Positions 20,870-32,531 of a stretch of DNA of 64,000 nt are shown here, piece after piece. The stretch spans positions 1 to 64,000 of the forward strand of contig ML976692.1 of the NCBI GenBank assembly GCA_010015655.1, read 5' to 3'. Both the position numbers and the translations under genes were made by a program. The first letter of the stretch is position 1. Each line of letters starts with the position of its first letter. The stretch comes from Bimuria novae-zelandiae CBS 107.79 (lineage: Eukaryota; Ascomycota; Dothideomycetes; Pleosporales; Didymosphaeriaceae). The notes under the pieces were generated by a model that worked only from the letters and a program-made list of their open reading frames with translations, was not told the DNA's origin and ran no database searches.

Positions 20870-23410
20870 CTAGCAGCGGCCTCCCCTCCCCTTCCCTAAC
20901 AACTTCGCTTGATCTTCTTCCCGCTCTCCAATCCCAGCATACAGCTCATTAGGTATTATCTGCTGCACCTCTTCCGACGACAGTCCCGCATGTCTAAATT
21001 GCTTCCCCATGCCCAGATCCCCCCACTTCACCCCCTCAACCGGAAAATCATCCAACTGCGTCGTCGCAGCGCAAAGTACCCTGATACTCCCAAACATCTG
21101 CGGAATCACGCCTTCCCTCCTGTACCCAAATGCCCACCAACAGCCCCCCGTCATCGCCAGGATCAGCACTGCGGCGATCCAAAGCGGATATGCAGCGTAC
21201 GTGATCGTGTACATGGAGTGCTCGACGTGGCGATTTATGGGTTTGTTAATGTCTTGCCAGATGGTTTCTTGCGTCTGGAGGGCTTCGCCGAGCATCCAGT
21301 GGGTGAGCACGGAGTACGTCATGATAGGGAAGAGAATCTTCTTCGGAAGCTGCAGGGGGTAGTCTTGGTCGAAGCTCTCGCCTGTGACGGTTGTGCAGCG
21401 GAGGCGGGAGCGCTCGTGCTCGAGTCGGCCCCAGTCGTATTCTTGGCTGACGAGGGTAATGTTGTAGATGAGGAGGAGGTAGAGAAGGGAGTAGATGAAC
21501 TGCGCGCCGTTGGATATGAGGAAGGAGAGGACCTCGTTGCCTAGTTCGTCGGGCGGTAGTGAGGCGATGGGGAGGGAATGGTTGAAGCCGCCCCAGCCGC
21601 CGGATATGGTGGCGAACTGCTCGCCGGAACTCATTTTGCACCATGCATCGTCCGTTGGGTCGCTGGTCTGGCACTGCTCTTTCACGGCTCTGGCAGACAT
21701 GGTTAGTGGTACTGCAGCTGCAATCGAGGCAGCGACCATTGCGATACTGCAAAAGGTCATAATCGTTATCTGCGTTAACGCTGTGTTGCCGAGATTTGAT
21801 ATGAGGCCCCGCTTGATCTTTGTTGCGATAGTAGGCTGAATTTCGTTGGTGAATAGGTTGGTGGAGTTCCATTTCTTGCACTTCTGGCAATGGCCGATTT
21901 CCTCGCCGGTTTTGGACTCCTGGCTGCTCGTGCAGTGTTTATGGCATGTATGCGAACAGTGTCGTCGATAGCTCTCCTTTGCGTTGACCATACACTCCCC
22001 TTGGATTCGGAGATCGCTGTGCGACGCGGAAGCGACAATGACATCTCCGAATGTTAACAATTGCCTCTTGACATGCCCCCTCGCCAGGAAGTTGGCTGTG
22101 ACCATGTAGATGGCCTTTATAGAAAGTGCTGCCGCAAGCACGAATGCAGCATTCATGCGCACATTCAACCGACAGCGCGCTGGTGCAGCTTCTTCCACTA
22201 AACATACCACACCGTCGCCGTTCTGACAGTCATCCTCAAGAAACTCAACGTATTGAGTAGGTGTGATGCGGAAGGTATCCTCGAGAGCGGAAAGATCTTT
22301 ATCCCATGTCCCTGCTAGGCCGGAGCAGTTCTCTTTCGCATATGTAACGGTGATTTTTTTATACACTAAGCCACGTTGGGCCGTGTTGCCGATATCCTCA
22401 TTCATGAGCAACGTCCTTTCAGGGAAAGATGCCTCACCCGTCCGAAAAGCGCTCCAGCAAAGGAATGAGCCCGAGCGCGAGATACGATATCCTACGTCAA
22501 AATCATAATAGTACCGGGAAGTATGAGCCTGCTCGTAGGTAGTCTCATTGAAAGTGACCTCCCGCGGAGGCTCGATAATGTACGACGGACCGATCAATGA
22601 GTTCGCCAGAAAATGAATAGGCAAGGAAGTGCAAACTAGCAATAACCAGGCCGCCCATGCTTTTGCTTTCCCTTCCTTCTTGCGGTTGATGTTCCACGGG
22701 CTGTTGGTGCCTACTCTTGAGTCGCCGAACTTGTGTAGCATGTATTTCAGATCGCCGGTCTGCAAGGACGTGATGATCTGCTGGTACGTGTTGCTCATTC
22801 CCAAAACCATTGTGGCAGCAATGTTGACAACAAGAAGAACAGCAGTGTTTGTTTGAGTGATGGTGCGGCAGTCTTGGGTCTTACCACCAACAGATGACGT
22901 GAACTTGTTCACTCTTGCACCAAATGCACTCGCATTCGTCGCTACTACAACGATCATAGCGACAGCAAATGCGCTCATTAGAGCACTCATCGACCGCAAC
23001 GACCGATCGACGAGCAGTTGATCTTTCCACACACCTCGATTGACTCTAGTAGGCTCGATTTCTGCTGCCGGGTGCTTTCGAATTGAGCCTTGCATGTATC
23101 GAGGAAGTGGCTTTCGCCGCACCCGAGCCACGTCGCCTTTCTCCCAACCATTCTTGAGCTTTTGAAGGCCACTGCTTGTCGATGACGCGGTATTCTCGGA
23201 GGCAAAGCTGTTCAAGCTCGATCCATCAGCGGTACTCCGGCGGTTTACGCGCATATAGTTCGTTTGCGATGGGTTCGATATTGTAGGTCGAGCTTCGGGC
23301 AAGTCTTGTTCAGGCGAGCCGTCGTTTCGCCAAGCTGTGTCGACATACTCGGCGATGTCTTGTGATTCGTGCAGTGCTAGGAGTTTATCATAGCTGTAGT
23401 TCGACGCCAT
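20870..23410 (-). CDS. DUF6536-type polytopic membrane protein
   Basis: A single exon of 846 residues. The first ~130 residues are soluble and Ser/Arg-rich. After that come about seven hydrophobic helices, the first being MSALMSAFAVAMIVVVATNA. The stretch around it, with CRTITQTNTAVLLVVNIAATMVLG... and SNTYQQIITS, matches the fungal domain of unknown function DUF6536 as I remember it. Several conserved cysteines occur in the loops, including a Cys/His-rich block near the middle (CSHTCHKHCTSS). The function is unknown. The start at 23410 is the first in-frame ATG (a GTG lies two codons upstream). It converges on the GMC gene with only 141 bp between the two stops. Confidence 0.8.
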   Translation of the reverse strand: MASNYSYDKLLALHESQDIAEYVDTAWRNDGSPEQDLPEARPTISNPSQTNYMRVNRRSTADGSSLNSFASENTASSTSSGLQKLKNGWEKGDVARVRRKPLPRYMQGSIRKHPAAEIEPTRVNRGVWKDQLLVDRSLRSMSALMSAFAVAMIVVVATNASAFGARVNKFTSSVGGKTQDCRTITQTNTAVLLVVNIAATMVLGMSNTYQQIITSLQTGDLKYMLHKFGDSRVGTNSPWNINRKKEGKAKAWAAWLLLVCTSLPIHFLANSLIGPSYIIEPPREVTFNETTYEQAHTSRYYYDFDVGYRISRSGSFLCWSAFRTGEASFPERTLLMNEDIGNTAQRGLVYKKITVTYAKENCSGLAGTWDKDLSALEDTFRITPTQYVEFLEDDCQNGDGVVCLVEEAAPARCRLNVRMNAAFVLAAALSIKAIYMVTANFLARGHVKRQLLTFGDVIVASASHSDLRIQGECMVNAKESYRRHCSHTCHKHCTSSQESKTGEEIGHCQKCKKWNSTNLFTNEIQPTIATKIKRGLISNLGNTALTQITIMTFCSIAMVAASIAAAVPLTMSARAVKEQCQTSDPTDDAWCKMSSGEQFATISGGWGGFNHSLPIASLPPDELGNEVLSFLISNGAQFIYSLLYLLLIYNITLVSQEYDWGRLEHERSRLRCTTVTGESFDQDYPLQLPKKILFPIMTYSVLTHWMLGEALQTQETIWQDINKPINRHVEHSMYTITYAAYPLWIAAVLILAMTGGCWWAFGYRREGVIPQMFGSIRVLCAATTQLDDFPVEGVKWGDLGMGKQFRHAGLSSEEVQQIIPNELYAGIGEREEDQAKLLGKGRGGRC

Positions 23411-24830
23411 TGTCACTACAAATTGCGATGAGAGCGACGGGTTTAGGCGCGCTTAAGTAAACGTCTGTGTCTGGCTTCCTAGGGTACACTGTTGCGGCCA
23501 GCAATGTCGTTATTTCACAGGGACATACATTCGACGTCGAGAAGTTCAGAGAGGATGAGAGGGGCCTGAAACCCACGGTGAACGGTTGTCGTTCTCCTAG
23601 GCCAATATGTGACGCTTGTCCACCATGGACCGTGCTCTCATCGATGGCGTTGAGCCAACTGCAATGAGGCTGTTGACTCGTCGATCCTCTGACCATACGC
23701 AGATGCGCCACGCTCAGTTGAGATTTGAATATGCATGGCTTGTCAGACGAGACATGATTCTATCCAATCATATAGAAGCGGATGTTGCCTCCCCCACAAG
23801 GATTCAACCGCACGGTCTATTTGGGGGCCAGATTACGTGTACCTGTCGCCGGACCTGTTTTGCATTTTGGCGGCTGCGGACGAGTTGGCCACATTGCGTT
23901 AATCTTGTGTCAAGTTAAACACACGAGAAAGTACAGCGCGAGGATTTTGATGTTGCTGCCTGGTGGCACGGCTCTGCAGTGTACGTTGTTGCAAGTTTGT
24001 GTAGGTATTCGCCAAATTTTCTGTCGCTTAGGTGGGTGCTTTTGCAAGTGGATGTTGATGATTCCCGTCCCATATTCAATCGACTGGGTGGCGTTTCTCG
24101 TGGATATGCTGCTCCCGACGTGGTGTCTATACTTGGGAGCGCCACATTGAAGGTTCCCAAGCCTCGTTCATTGTGCACTCGTGAGGGGAAAGTGTTGAAA
24201 GGATGATTGAATCCGGGAAGCCGCAGGCGCAGAGAGTGCAGGAAATGAAGTTTTGCAGTTGTATAACGAAGATTCCGATGCTAGCAAACATTCACATGCG
24301 CAATGCTTCATGGCGGGAGACTGACCTGCCAGGATCAACTTGGAAGATCCCTTGCTATCCCAAGAGCAAGTCTTTTTTGGGCTTTTTCTATCTCTCGAGG
24401 GCAATCTGCGCGAGGGTTTGGTTTGAAGGCAGCGTCCAACAGTGTCCTGTGGGTGGCACACACACCTTCCCGAGGACTTGTCAAAATGGGCTGATGGGAA
24501 TAAATGCTTTGCGCTACAAATATAGGGTACTTGTTAACAAAATGCAGTCATGTGTAGAGTTTGCAAACCATGAATCGGGTTGACGCCCTCAACTCAGCCC
24601 AGGACGTCCAGTGTCATGTTGCAGAGAGGGTTGGCATGTGACAGGCACCCTTCGGGGAAGGCGCGGCTCGCGGCTCGCATCGGCGGGTCGACGTTTCCAA
24701 AGTTCGTGTTGCACCTCGGCTCAGCACAAGAGCTGGGCGGACTCTGAGCGCTGAGGTCTTCTTGCTACGCATTGTCTGTTTTGTGCTTGGACAGTAAGGG
24801 TAGAGTTCTTTTCGTGCACGCTCATACATC
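23411..24830. other. Intergenic region without a supportable gene
   Basis: This 1.4-kb gap lies between two divergently transcribed genes. Frames of up to 126 codons appear on both strands, without domain signs or convincing introns. The minus-strand frame reaching 25393 is the antisense shadow of the acyl-CoA dehydrogenase gene. Confidence 0.55.
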
Positions 24831-26296
24831 ATGGCTTCAATCGCAAAGACATTTAGACCCCTTGCACGTGCAGCAACGAGCTCATCTCGCACGCTGCGAC
24901 CAGCATTCGCCCGGACCTCCCCGCAGTAAGCCTCCAACTTTGGCAAAGAGATGCAAAACTGATTGATTGCGTGCAGAATAAGATGTCTATCAGCGACAAT
25001 GTCCCGGCGCGACGTCGACATTGCGGACATTCCGCCCACTCCTATCTCGCATCTCTCTGAAACCGAAATGCTCATGGCCGACTCAGTGCAGAAATTCGCC
25101 AATGACGCGATCCTCCCAAAGGTGCGAGATATGGACGAGGCCGAAATGATGGATCCTGCAGTCGTCGAACAGCTTTTCGAGCAGGGACTCATGGGCATTG
25201 AGATACCGGAGGAGTATGGTGGCTCTGGCATGAACTTCACATCGGCCATCATTGCTATCGAGGAGCTGGCGCGGATAGACCCTAGCGTCAGTGTCCTGTG
25301 TGATGTACATAACACACTGTGCAATACTGCGCTGCTCAAGTGGGGCTCCGAGAACCTCAAGAAGAAGTGGCTGCCAAAGCTGGCCACGGACACGGTCGGT
25401 GAGTGTTTCCACTCAGTGAAAGGCAGGAATGCCTCATACTGACATTGGCAGCTTCCTTCTGCCTCTCAGAGCCGGTCTCCGGGTCCGACGCCTTTGCGCT
25501 CGCCACCAAAGCGACACGGACAGAGAACGGATACAAGATCAACGGTGGCAAGATGTGGATCACGAACAGCTACGAAGCCAACTTCTTCATCGTGTTCGCG
25601 AACTTGGACCCCAGCAAGAAGTACAAGGGCATCACTGCTTTCATTGTAGAGAAAGGCACCCCCGGCTTCTCCATCGCAAAGAAGGAGAAGAAGCTCGGTA
25701 TCAAGGCCAGCAGCACATGCGTCATCACCTTTGACGATGTTGAGATTCCCGCGGAAAATCTTCTCGGCAAGGAGTTCGAGGGCTACAAGTATGCGATCGG
25801 CCTTCTGAACGAGGGTCGCATTGGCATTGCTGCGCAAATGACTGGCTTGGCTCTCGGTGCCTGGGAGAATGCCGCAAAGTGAGTCCTTCCTCAAAAATCA
25901 TCTTTGGTATGGGACTGACACCGACCCAGATACGTGTGGAACGACCGCAAGCAATTTGGACAGCTCGTCGGCGAGTTCCAAGGCATGCAGCACCAGCTTG
26001 CCCAGGCTTGGACCGAGATCCAGGCCGCCCGCGCTCTCGTTTTCAATGCCGCCCGCAAGAAGGAGGCCGGTGAGGACTTCGTCATGGACGCTGCCATGGC
26101 CAAGCTTCATGCATCGCAGGTTGCTGGCAAGGTTTCCGGCCAGGCCGTCGAGTGGATGGGTGGCATGGGCTTCGTCAGAGAAGGACTTGCAGAGAAGTTC
26201 TTCCGCGACAGCAAGATTGGCGCAATCTACGAGGGAACGAGCAACATCCAGCTAACGACCATTGCGAAGCAGCTGCAGAAGCATTACACTAGGTAG
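24831..26296 (+). CDS. Mitochondrial acyl-CoA dehydrogenase, short/branched-chain type
   Basis: Four exons (24831-24925, 24983-25398, 25452-25878, 25930-26296) give 434 residues. The first exon encodes a classic mitochondrial presequence, rich in Arg/Ser/Ala and lacking acids. The enzyme body follows in family order: helical N domain with GIEIPEEYGGSG, the flavin-contacting SEPVSGSDA and WITNS motifs, and a C-terminal domain with GRIGIAAQ, RDSKIGAIYEGTSNIQ and the catalytic base Glu414 in that motif. The position of this Glu matches short-chain and 2-methyl-branched-chain enzymes rather than isovaleryl- or long-chain forms. It oxidises acyl-CoA to trans-2-enoyl-CoA and passes electrons to ETF in the matrix, in isoleucine/valine breakdown or short-chain beta-oxidation. 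Confidence 0.93.
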
Positions 26297-27338
26297 ACGA
26301 CCGCTGCCGCGATTCGACCATAAACATGGAACTCGGCTGTCAAGGGCACCAGTTTATAAACAAGACTTACTTTTAAACTCCATTCAGGGGTAACAACGCA
26401 GTGATGAAACGCAGTTGTGTATATACGCGAGCTGATTGAAGGGCACCAGTCTGTTTGTAACGTCTGGCGCATGTCCTGTACTACCTGTAGTGTATATGAT
26501 GCTCGGATCCGAACGTAAAGAAGGACCGAATTCATCGTGTTCGGTATCGTAGATCTAGCTGTTCCGCATATCCGTAGTACAGTACGTACGTCATTGTCGA
26601 TTGGCACACGCATTACCCTTCGTGGAGATCTCTGAGAGCCGGCTACAGACTCCGATCTCAGGTCGTGGTGTGGCTGGTTGCACTAAACTAGCCCTCTCCT
26701 CCTCCCAAGCGAGCGAATCTTCTATCGTGACATGACTGCGAAAAAACAAGACGTGGCACGCTTAGTACATGGGCGCCGAGGCGATGCTTTGGGGCGCCGA
26801 GAACTGCCTGTGATCGATTCCGGACAGCGCATCATGCGGGGATGCTCCTTCTACCCACAAGACCCACCGGGAAGCGCCTGCTTAAGGCTTGCACGGTCGA
26901 CACGCTGTCTCCCCACCATCGTGTGAGGGTCCCGTCATTCCGCGCCGTCCGCCCAGCAGCGCGCCAGTACATCGTCCGCGTAGGCTGATGTCGTCGTTTG
27001 TTCCCAGCGTCTTCACTGCTGTGAGGCTCTGACACACCTACTACTTCATGACGGCACGCTTCGTTCGCTAATCGACGGCGACATCAAAGGCCTCGTCCTC
27101 TCCTTGTCTCTCATTGTCTCTCCTAACGCTTTTACCGCCGTTTCTTACCTGTTATTACCAGCCTCTTTCTTATTCGCGGCCCTGTTCGTGATTTTCCAGG
27201 TCCTTCGCGTGTCGATTCGCTGACCGCAAGGCAACTTGTACCCACCCTCCAGCGAATCAGCGGCCGCAGATCTTCCTGTCGCGTGGCGCCCTGCCAGCGT
27301 CAACATACTGTTTACCGGGAGCGACTATAAACACGTCT
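26297..27338. other. Intergenic region
   Basis: About 1 kb holding the dehydrogenase 3' UTR and the long 5' region of the coiled-coil gene. A CT-rich leader-like stretch occupies about 27085-27200. No gene is supported. Confidence 0.6.
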
Positions 27339-30300
27339 ATGTCTGTTATTCTCGATGCCACCGCAATTGATCCCACCATGGCGTCCGAGAGGCCTCCGGG
27401 TAACCTGCGGGGGCGCCCTAACCAGGAAAATACAATTCCTTCCAACCTCCTAAAGAGAGATTTGTCTGCATCTTCTACGCCCAGAATTGAGCGGACCATA
27501 TCAATGACGGAGAGCTTCATACTAGAACACCTCAAACATATTAACCCTCAGTCCCCGCCCTCTGAACTCGATGATTCCCATCTTAGCTCGCCTCAGAAGA
27601 AGGAGGAGGGGTTTGCGCCTATATCCAACTGGGCGCATCTGTCGTACCTCAAAAACCAGCGAAATCAGCTCCGGACCCAGCTCAAGGTTCATCAGGCCGC
27701 CGGCGCGGAAGCAAAGCAATCCATATCTTCACTTCGACGTCTTGCGTTTCGCATGGCTGTGAATATCTCCGTGAAAGAGAAGCAGATTGCCAGTACCGCC
27801 CGGAACCTTGCCAACAGTAGAAAGAAGAATTATTTGTCAACGCGCGATGCAGAGATGAGGATCGAGCAACTTACGAAGAGCTTGAAAGAGGAAGAGTTCC
27901 GGAACCAGGACATTCTTGGGTGTCTTGAGAAGGCTTCAATGCTCACCTTGCAGTGTAGGTCCTTCAAGTCATTTCGAGTTACGTATACTGATACCGTGCT
28001 TCAGATTCGGATCCTAACCCACAAGTCTCGAATCGCATGCAGCCCGGTCTCGCCTCTCCGCCCAATACACCCCCGAATCGCCCCTTAAACACGCCGCGTA
28101 CCTCGATCGCAACGCCCAAAACTCCCCCACGACCTGCTAGCTTTTTATGGGATAACAACGCGTGGGAATTCACGCCCGAATCTAGCGTTGCCGATATCCG
28201 TACCTCTGACAGTCGCTTGATCCAAGCGAAGCGTGAGTCAGATCGAGCACTCGCAGCCTGTCGGAACAGGATTGCAGAATTGCGGGCAGAATGCGCGAAA
28301 AGCAACGATACGGCAAGTCTTTTGACTGCGACGCATACGGGCTTGGAGGCGGAGATTCAAAACCACCAAATGCGCATCGCACATTTAGAGCGGTCGAGAG
28401 CTGCTGTAGAAGAGAACTTGCGACAAGCGAAAATGCAACTCGACGAATCCGCCAAATCCCAGAGAGACTTGCGAGCCGATCTACAGACCAAGAGCGAAGA
28501 AATCGAGAAGTTAGAGAATACCGCGCGGGATCGTCAGGAGGTTATTGAGGAGCTGAGGAAGGAAAACTTATCGCTGGAGGAGAAGGTGCGAGACTGCAAT
28601 GGTCGGATCCACAAACTGGAAACGTACACCACTGGGCTGGAGGAAGAGCTTCAAGCTTTGCATAGGAAGCTAGGCGAAGCTGGCAAGCGTGAAGAGGAAC
28701 TACGAGAGCGCCTGACCGAAAATGAGAATGTCCGCGACACAATGACTACGCAGCTGAACCAGGGTCGTGAGAACATGGCTGCTTTGGAGAAGTCACTCAG
28801 CTTCCTCCAAAGTCAGATCAACGAGGATTCTAAGAAGATCAAGGTTTCTGGTGGAATTATCTCGTCTCTAAGAAACGATTTGAAAGAATCTGAAGATTTG
28901 AAAAAGCATGCAGAAGCAGCATTAGCCATAGCGCAAGGGTCCTTGTTTGAATTGGAAAGTGGGCTCCGCTCGGCACAAGAGGCAAATCACGATTTACGAG
29001 CGGAGCTAGATGCAACTATTCTTTCCCAAAGAGAGCTGGAAGATGAGCTTCAGTCGACAAAAGCACAACTCAATGATGTAGCTGGTCAGACGCAGCAGTT
29101 CCAGGTTGAGTTGGTTTCGTTGCAGGAATCACGAAACAGTTTGGAACGTGATCTCGATGCTGCACAAGCGAAGATTACAGAACTAGAACAGACTGATACC
29201 GCCGCGCAGCACGAATTGCAGCTATTGAAAGAGTCGAAGGCTGCAGTTGCGGATGAGTTGGAAGCGGCTCGCGGACACTCCGATTCCCTGGAGAAGGAGC
29301 TGGAGAACAGCAATGACAAACTAGCATCTTTGCACATGCACACAACGGACATCGAAGTAAATTTGCGGACTGCCGAACAAGAAAGGGAATCCCTAAAGTC
29401 GCAGCTTCATGCTTTGGAACAAATGAAAAGCGCACTGGAAGCGCAGCTGGAGGACTCACATAAGGCAAGATCTGAGACGGTGTCGCGCCTGAACTCCTTG
29501 ACTAGGACGAAATTGGGTGTAGAACAGGAACGAGATAGCCATCAATCTCGTCTCGTGCAGATGGAGTCGGAAGCGGCGGGCTTACAGTCTCGGCTGTCGC
29601 AGCTGAAGGACGTCCTCGAACAAAGCGAGCAGTTGAAAGTTGAGCTGGAAGAGCGTCTTGATAAGGCTGAGTCTAAAGCCCAGGGTCTTACTGCTGAGAA
29701 ATCGGCGCTGCACGAGCAACTCTCTACGAACCTCAAATCGCGTTCCGAGGCGCAAGAGCACATCGGCCAACTAAAGGCTGAGGCTGCTGTTCTGAACAAC
29801 CGCATCTCGGAGCTACAAACGAGGGTGGATGACGGGGATGCTTCGAAAGCAGAAGTTGAGCGAACCCTCCAAGAAGCTGTACAGAACTCTAACAACTTGA
29901 AAACCGAACTTGCAGACGCTTTGAATCGGTTGTCGACAGTCAATGGGGAAGGCGAAACTCTCCGGGCGAAGTTAACCAGTCTGGAAACGGAATTGGCTTC
30001 CCTCCACGAGTCCAAGAATGAAGTTGATCAGCGACTGAAGGATGCAACTGAGTCTCGCAGAAATCTGGAGGGCGAAGTCGAGTCACTCAGTTCTCACCTC
30101 ACGGACGTCACCTCTGAACGGCATAGCTTGCAGTCAAAGCTCTCTGCTATGGAGAAAGAGCTGGATGATTTGAGGGAGACGAGGGCTAATCTCGAGGAGC
30201 GGTTGGCCAAGGAAACGCGGTCGAACATGAGCTTGGACCATGAACTTGGGACGACTCGATCTAAGCTGCACGTTTTCGAGACGGAGAATGCAACTCTACA

Positions 30301-32531
30301 AGCGCAGCTTACTGATATTAATGATGAGCTGAAGAGCTTACAACAGGCGAAGGTTGAGGTTGACGAGCGCTTGAACAGTGTATCCACAGCGAAGAGCAGC
30401 CTGGAGGGAGAGCTACATTCGTCTCGAAATCTCCACGAGCAGTCTGAGAAGAACACTACAGAGCTCAATGATCGAATCGCACAGATGGACAAGGAGCTTA
30501 ATGATCTCCGCTCCACCAAGGCTGAGGTTGAGCAACGGCTGCTTCAAGTGACCAACTCCAACTCCAACTCCAACGGCGAGAAGGAGCTTAGGGACGCGCG
30601 CTCCCGTCTATCAATGTTCGAGGCCGACACTTCGGAGCTTCGAACACAAATCGCGAATGCACGCGACGAGGTTGATGTTCTTCAAACAGCGAAGAAAGAC
30701 ATCGAGGAGCGCTTTGGCACGGCAACTGAAACGAGCAGTCAACTGGAAAAGGATCTTGAAGCACTCCGCGCGCAGCTCCAGCAAAAAGAGTCTGAAGGTG
30801 TCACCATGGGGTCGAAGATTTCCGAAGCGGATAAGGAGCTTGAAGCTCTGAGACAGACGAACGAACAGCTCGACGCTTCTGAGAAGGGCCTGGTCCATCG
30901 ACTTGAAGTAGCGGAGGGCGAGCTACAGGATCTGAGGACGGCAAACGCTCGCTTAGAGGCGTTCCTGGAGAAAGTGGAGCAGGATATGCTCAAAGCGGAA
31001 GAAGCGTTCGCAGACAGTGAGCAACGCCTGGACGAATTCGTCGCAGACTCCGAAGCTAAACTCAGCGCCGCGACCACCGCCAAGCTTAAGTACAAGCGTA
31101 GACTCACTGCTAGGAACAAGGAGATTGAGATCCTCATGGACGAGAACTCGGGGTTACATTACCATGTCAGCGACCAGGCGCGCGAGCTGGATTTGCTCGT
31201 GCAAAGCAAGCGTCAACTTATGACCGAGCTACAAGATAAGGAGAAGGCGATACAGGAGCTTGGATTGACCCATGAGCAGCGACTACTGGACGAAAGGAAG
31301 AGCAAAGATGACGAGCTTGACGAGCTCCGACGTATTCAGCTGCGCAGCGAAAGCGATCACGAGGATCAAATCCAGAAGCGGGATTCAGCAATGAACGATC
31401 TGAAGCAGGAGCAACAGAGTAGGTGGCAATCTGAGCTTCGCGCAAAGGACAGTAGAATTGAAGAGCTGCAAAAAGATAAGGCTGGGTTCGCTGCCTCGCT
31501 CGCTGCAGTCGAAGCAGAGCTTTTCGAGTTGCGCAAGAACAAAGAAGAGTTTGAGCACCTTGTTGAGACACTCAACGAGAAGATCAAGCAGATGGAGGAA
31601 GCTGAGAAAGCGAACCACCCACAGGAGTCCTCAGAGAGTGCTACGCCCGCTTTCTCCGATGCAAAGAGTCATCAAGACGATGCCGATGCCAGGCCTTCGA
31701 CGCCCTCGCCACCACAACGCACAGTCACATTAGAGGGTGACCACATCAGAGGGAGCGCTGAGGCTGACAGACCGCTTAGCGGCACCGAGCCTCAAGGCAC
31801 ATGGACGAGCGAAATCGATCGTGTGCGCTATCTCCGCGACCAGACCGCAAACCAGCTCAAAGGCATCAAGAAGGTAAAGAGCGATTTAAAGCAGTCGCTG
31901 AAGGACAGCGAAGCGCAGCTCCACGAACTAGAGCAGAGCATAAAGCCGTAAGTCCCTCCTCTCCTTTCCTCTTCATCCGTGAATGAACACGAGCTGACAA
32001 CACCACAGTAAGCGGCCCCCAACCGTTCTCCGCAAGCGCACGTTTCCCTCCCCCCAAACTCCCACGCGCACACCATCCCGCGGCCCAGAAACCCCAACTC
32101 CTTCTCCCTCGCGCCCCGCCACCGCAGGCCTCTTACACGCCCACAACACATCCTACCAGCACAACTCGCTGTACCAACCTCACCAGCTCCAAGACAACGA
32201 GAACCAAGAACGTCCCATCACAGCGAGTCCGCTCCGCCGGACGCAGGATCCGTGGGGAAATGTGATCGAGGCTCCTCCGGCTAGCCCAAGTCCCAATCCG
32301 CGCCGTTGGTCTAGTCTGCCAAGGCCGCACACGAGTAAGAGTAACAGGTTTAGCACAACCTTAGGCACATTGGGGAACGTGGATGGGCAGGGTACGGTGG
32401 ATAGGCCGAAGAGTAGTCTGGGCGGGCATGGGTTGAGGTCGACGACGAGGGGGGAGGAGAGGGAGAAAGAGAAGAAGAAGTGGTCGGTGTTGAGGAGGTT
32501 GTTGAGGAGGGAGGGGTCGAAGGGTTCCTAG
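27339..32531 (+). CDS. Giant coiled-coil protein (about 1,693 residues)
   Basis: Three exons (27339-27954, 28005-31947, 32009-32531) join in phase. The N-terminal ~200 residues carry short basic and Ser/Pro stretches, followed by a Thr/Pro linker (TPPNRPLNTP). A nearly unbroken coiled coil then fills about 1,150 residues with Leu/Glu/Lys/Arg heptads. Within it a rough motif recurs: a short ELxxLQxxKxEVDERL-like block followed by a Ser-rich hinge. A short Asn-Ser repeat (four SN units) interrupts it near 30550. The last ~190 residues are Pro/Ser/Arg-rich and end in a basic helix (KWSVLRRLLRREGSKGS) that could bind membrane or a partner. Such proteins act as cytoskeletal, spindle-pole, septal-pore or Golgi tethers; I cannot say which. 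No motor, CNN1 or GRIP signature was recognised. Confidence 0.85.
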
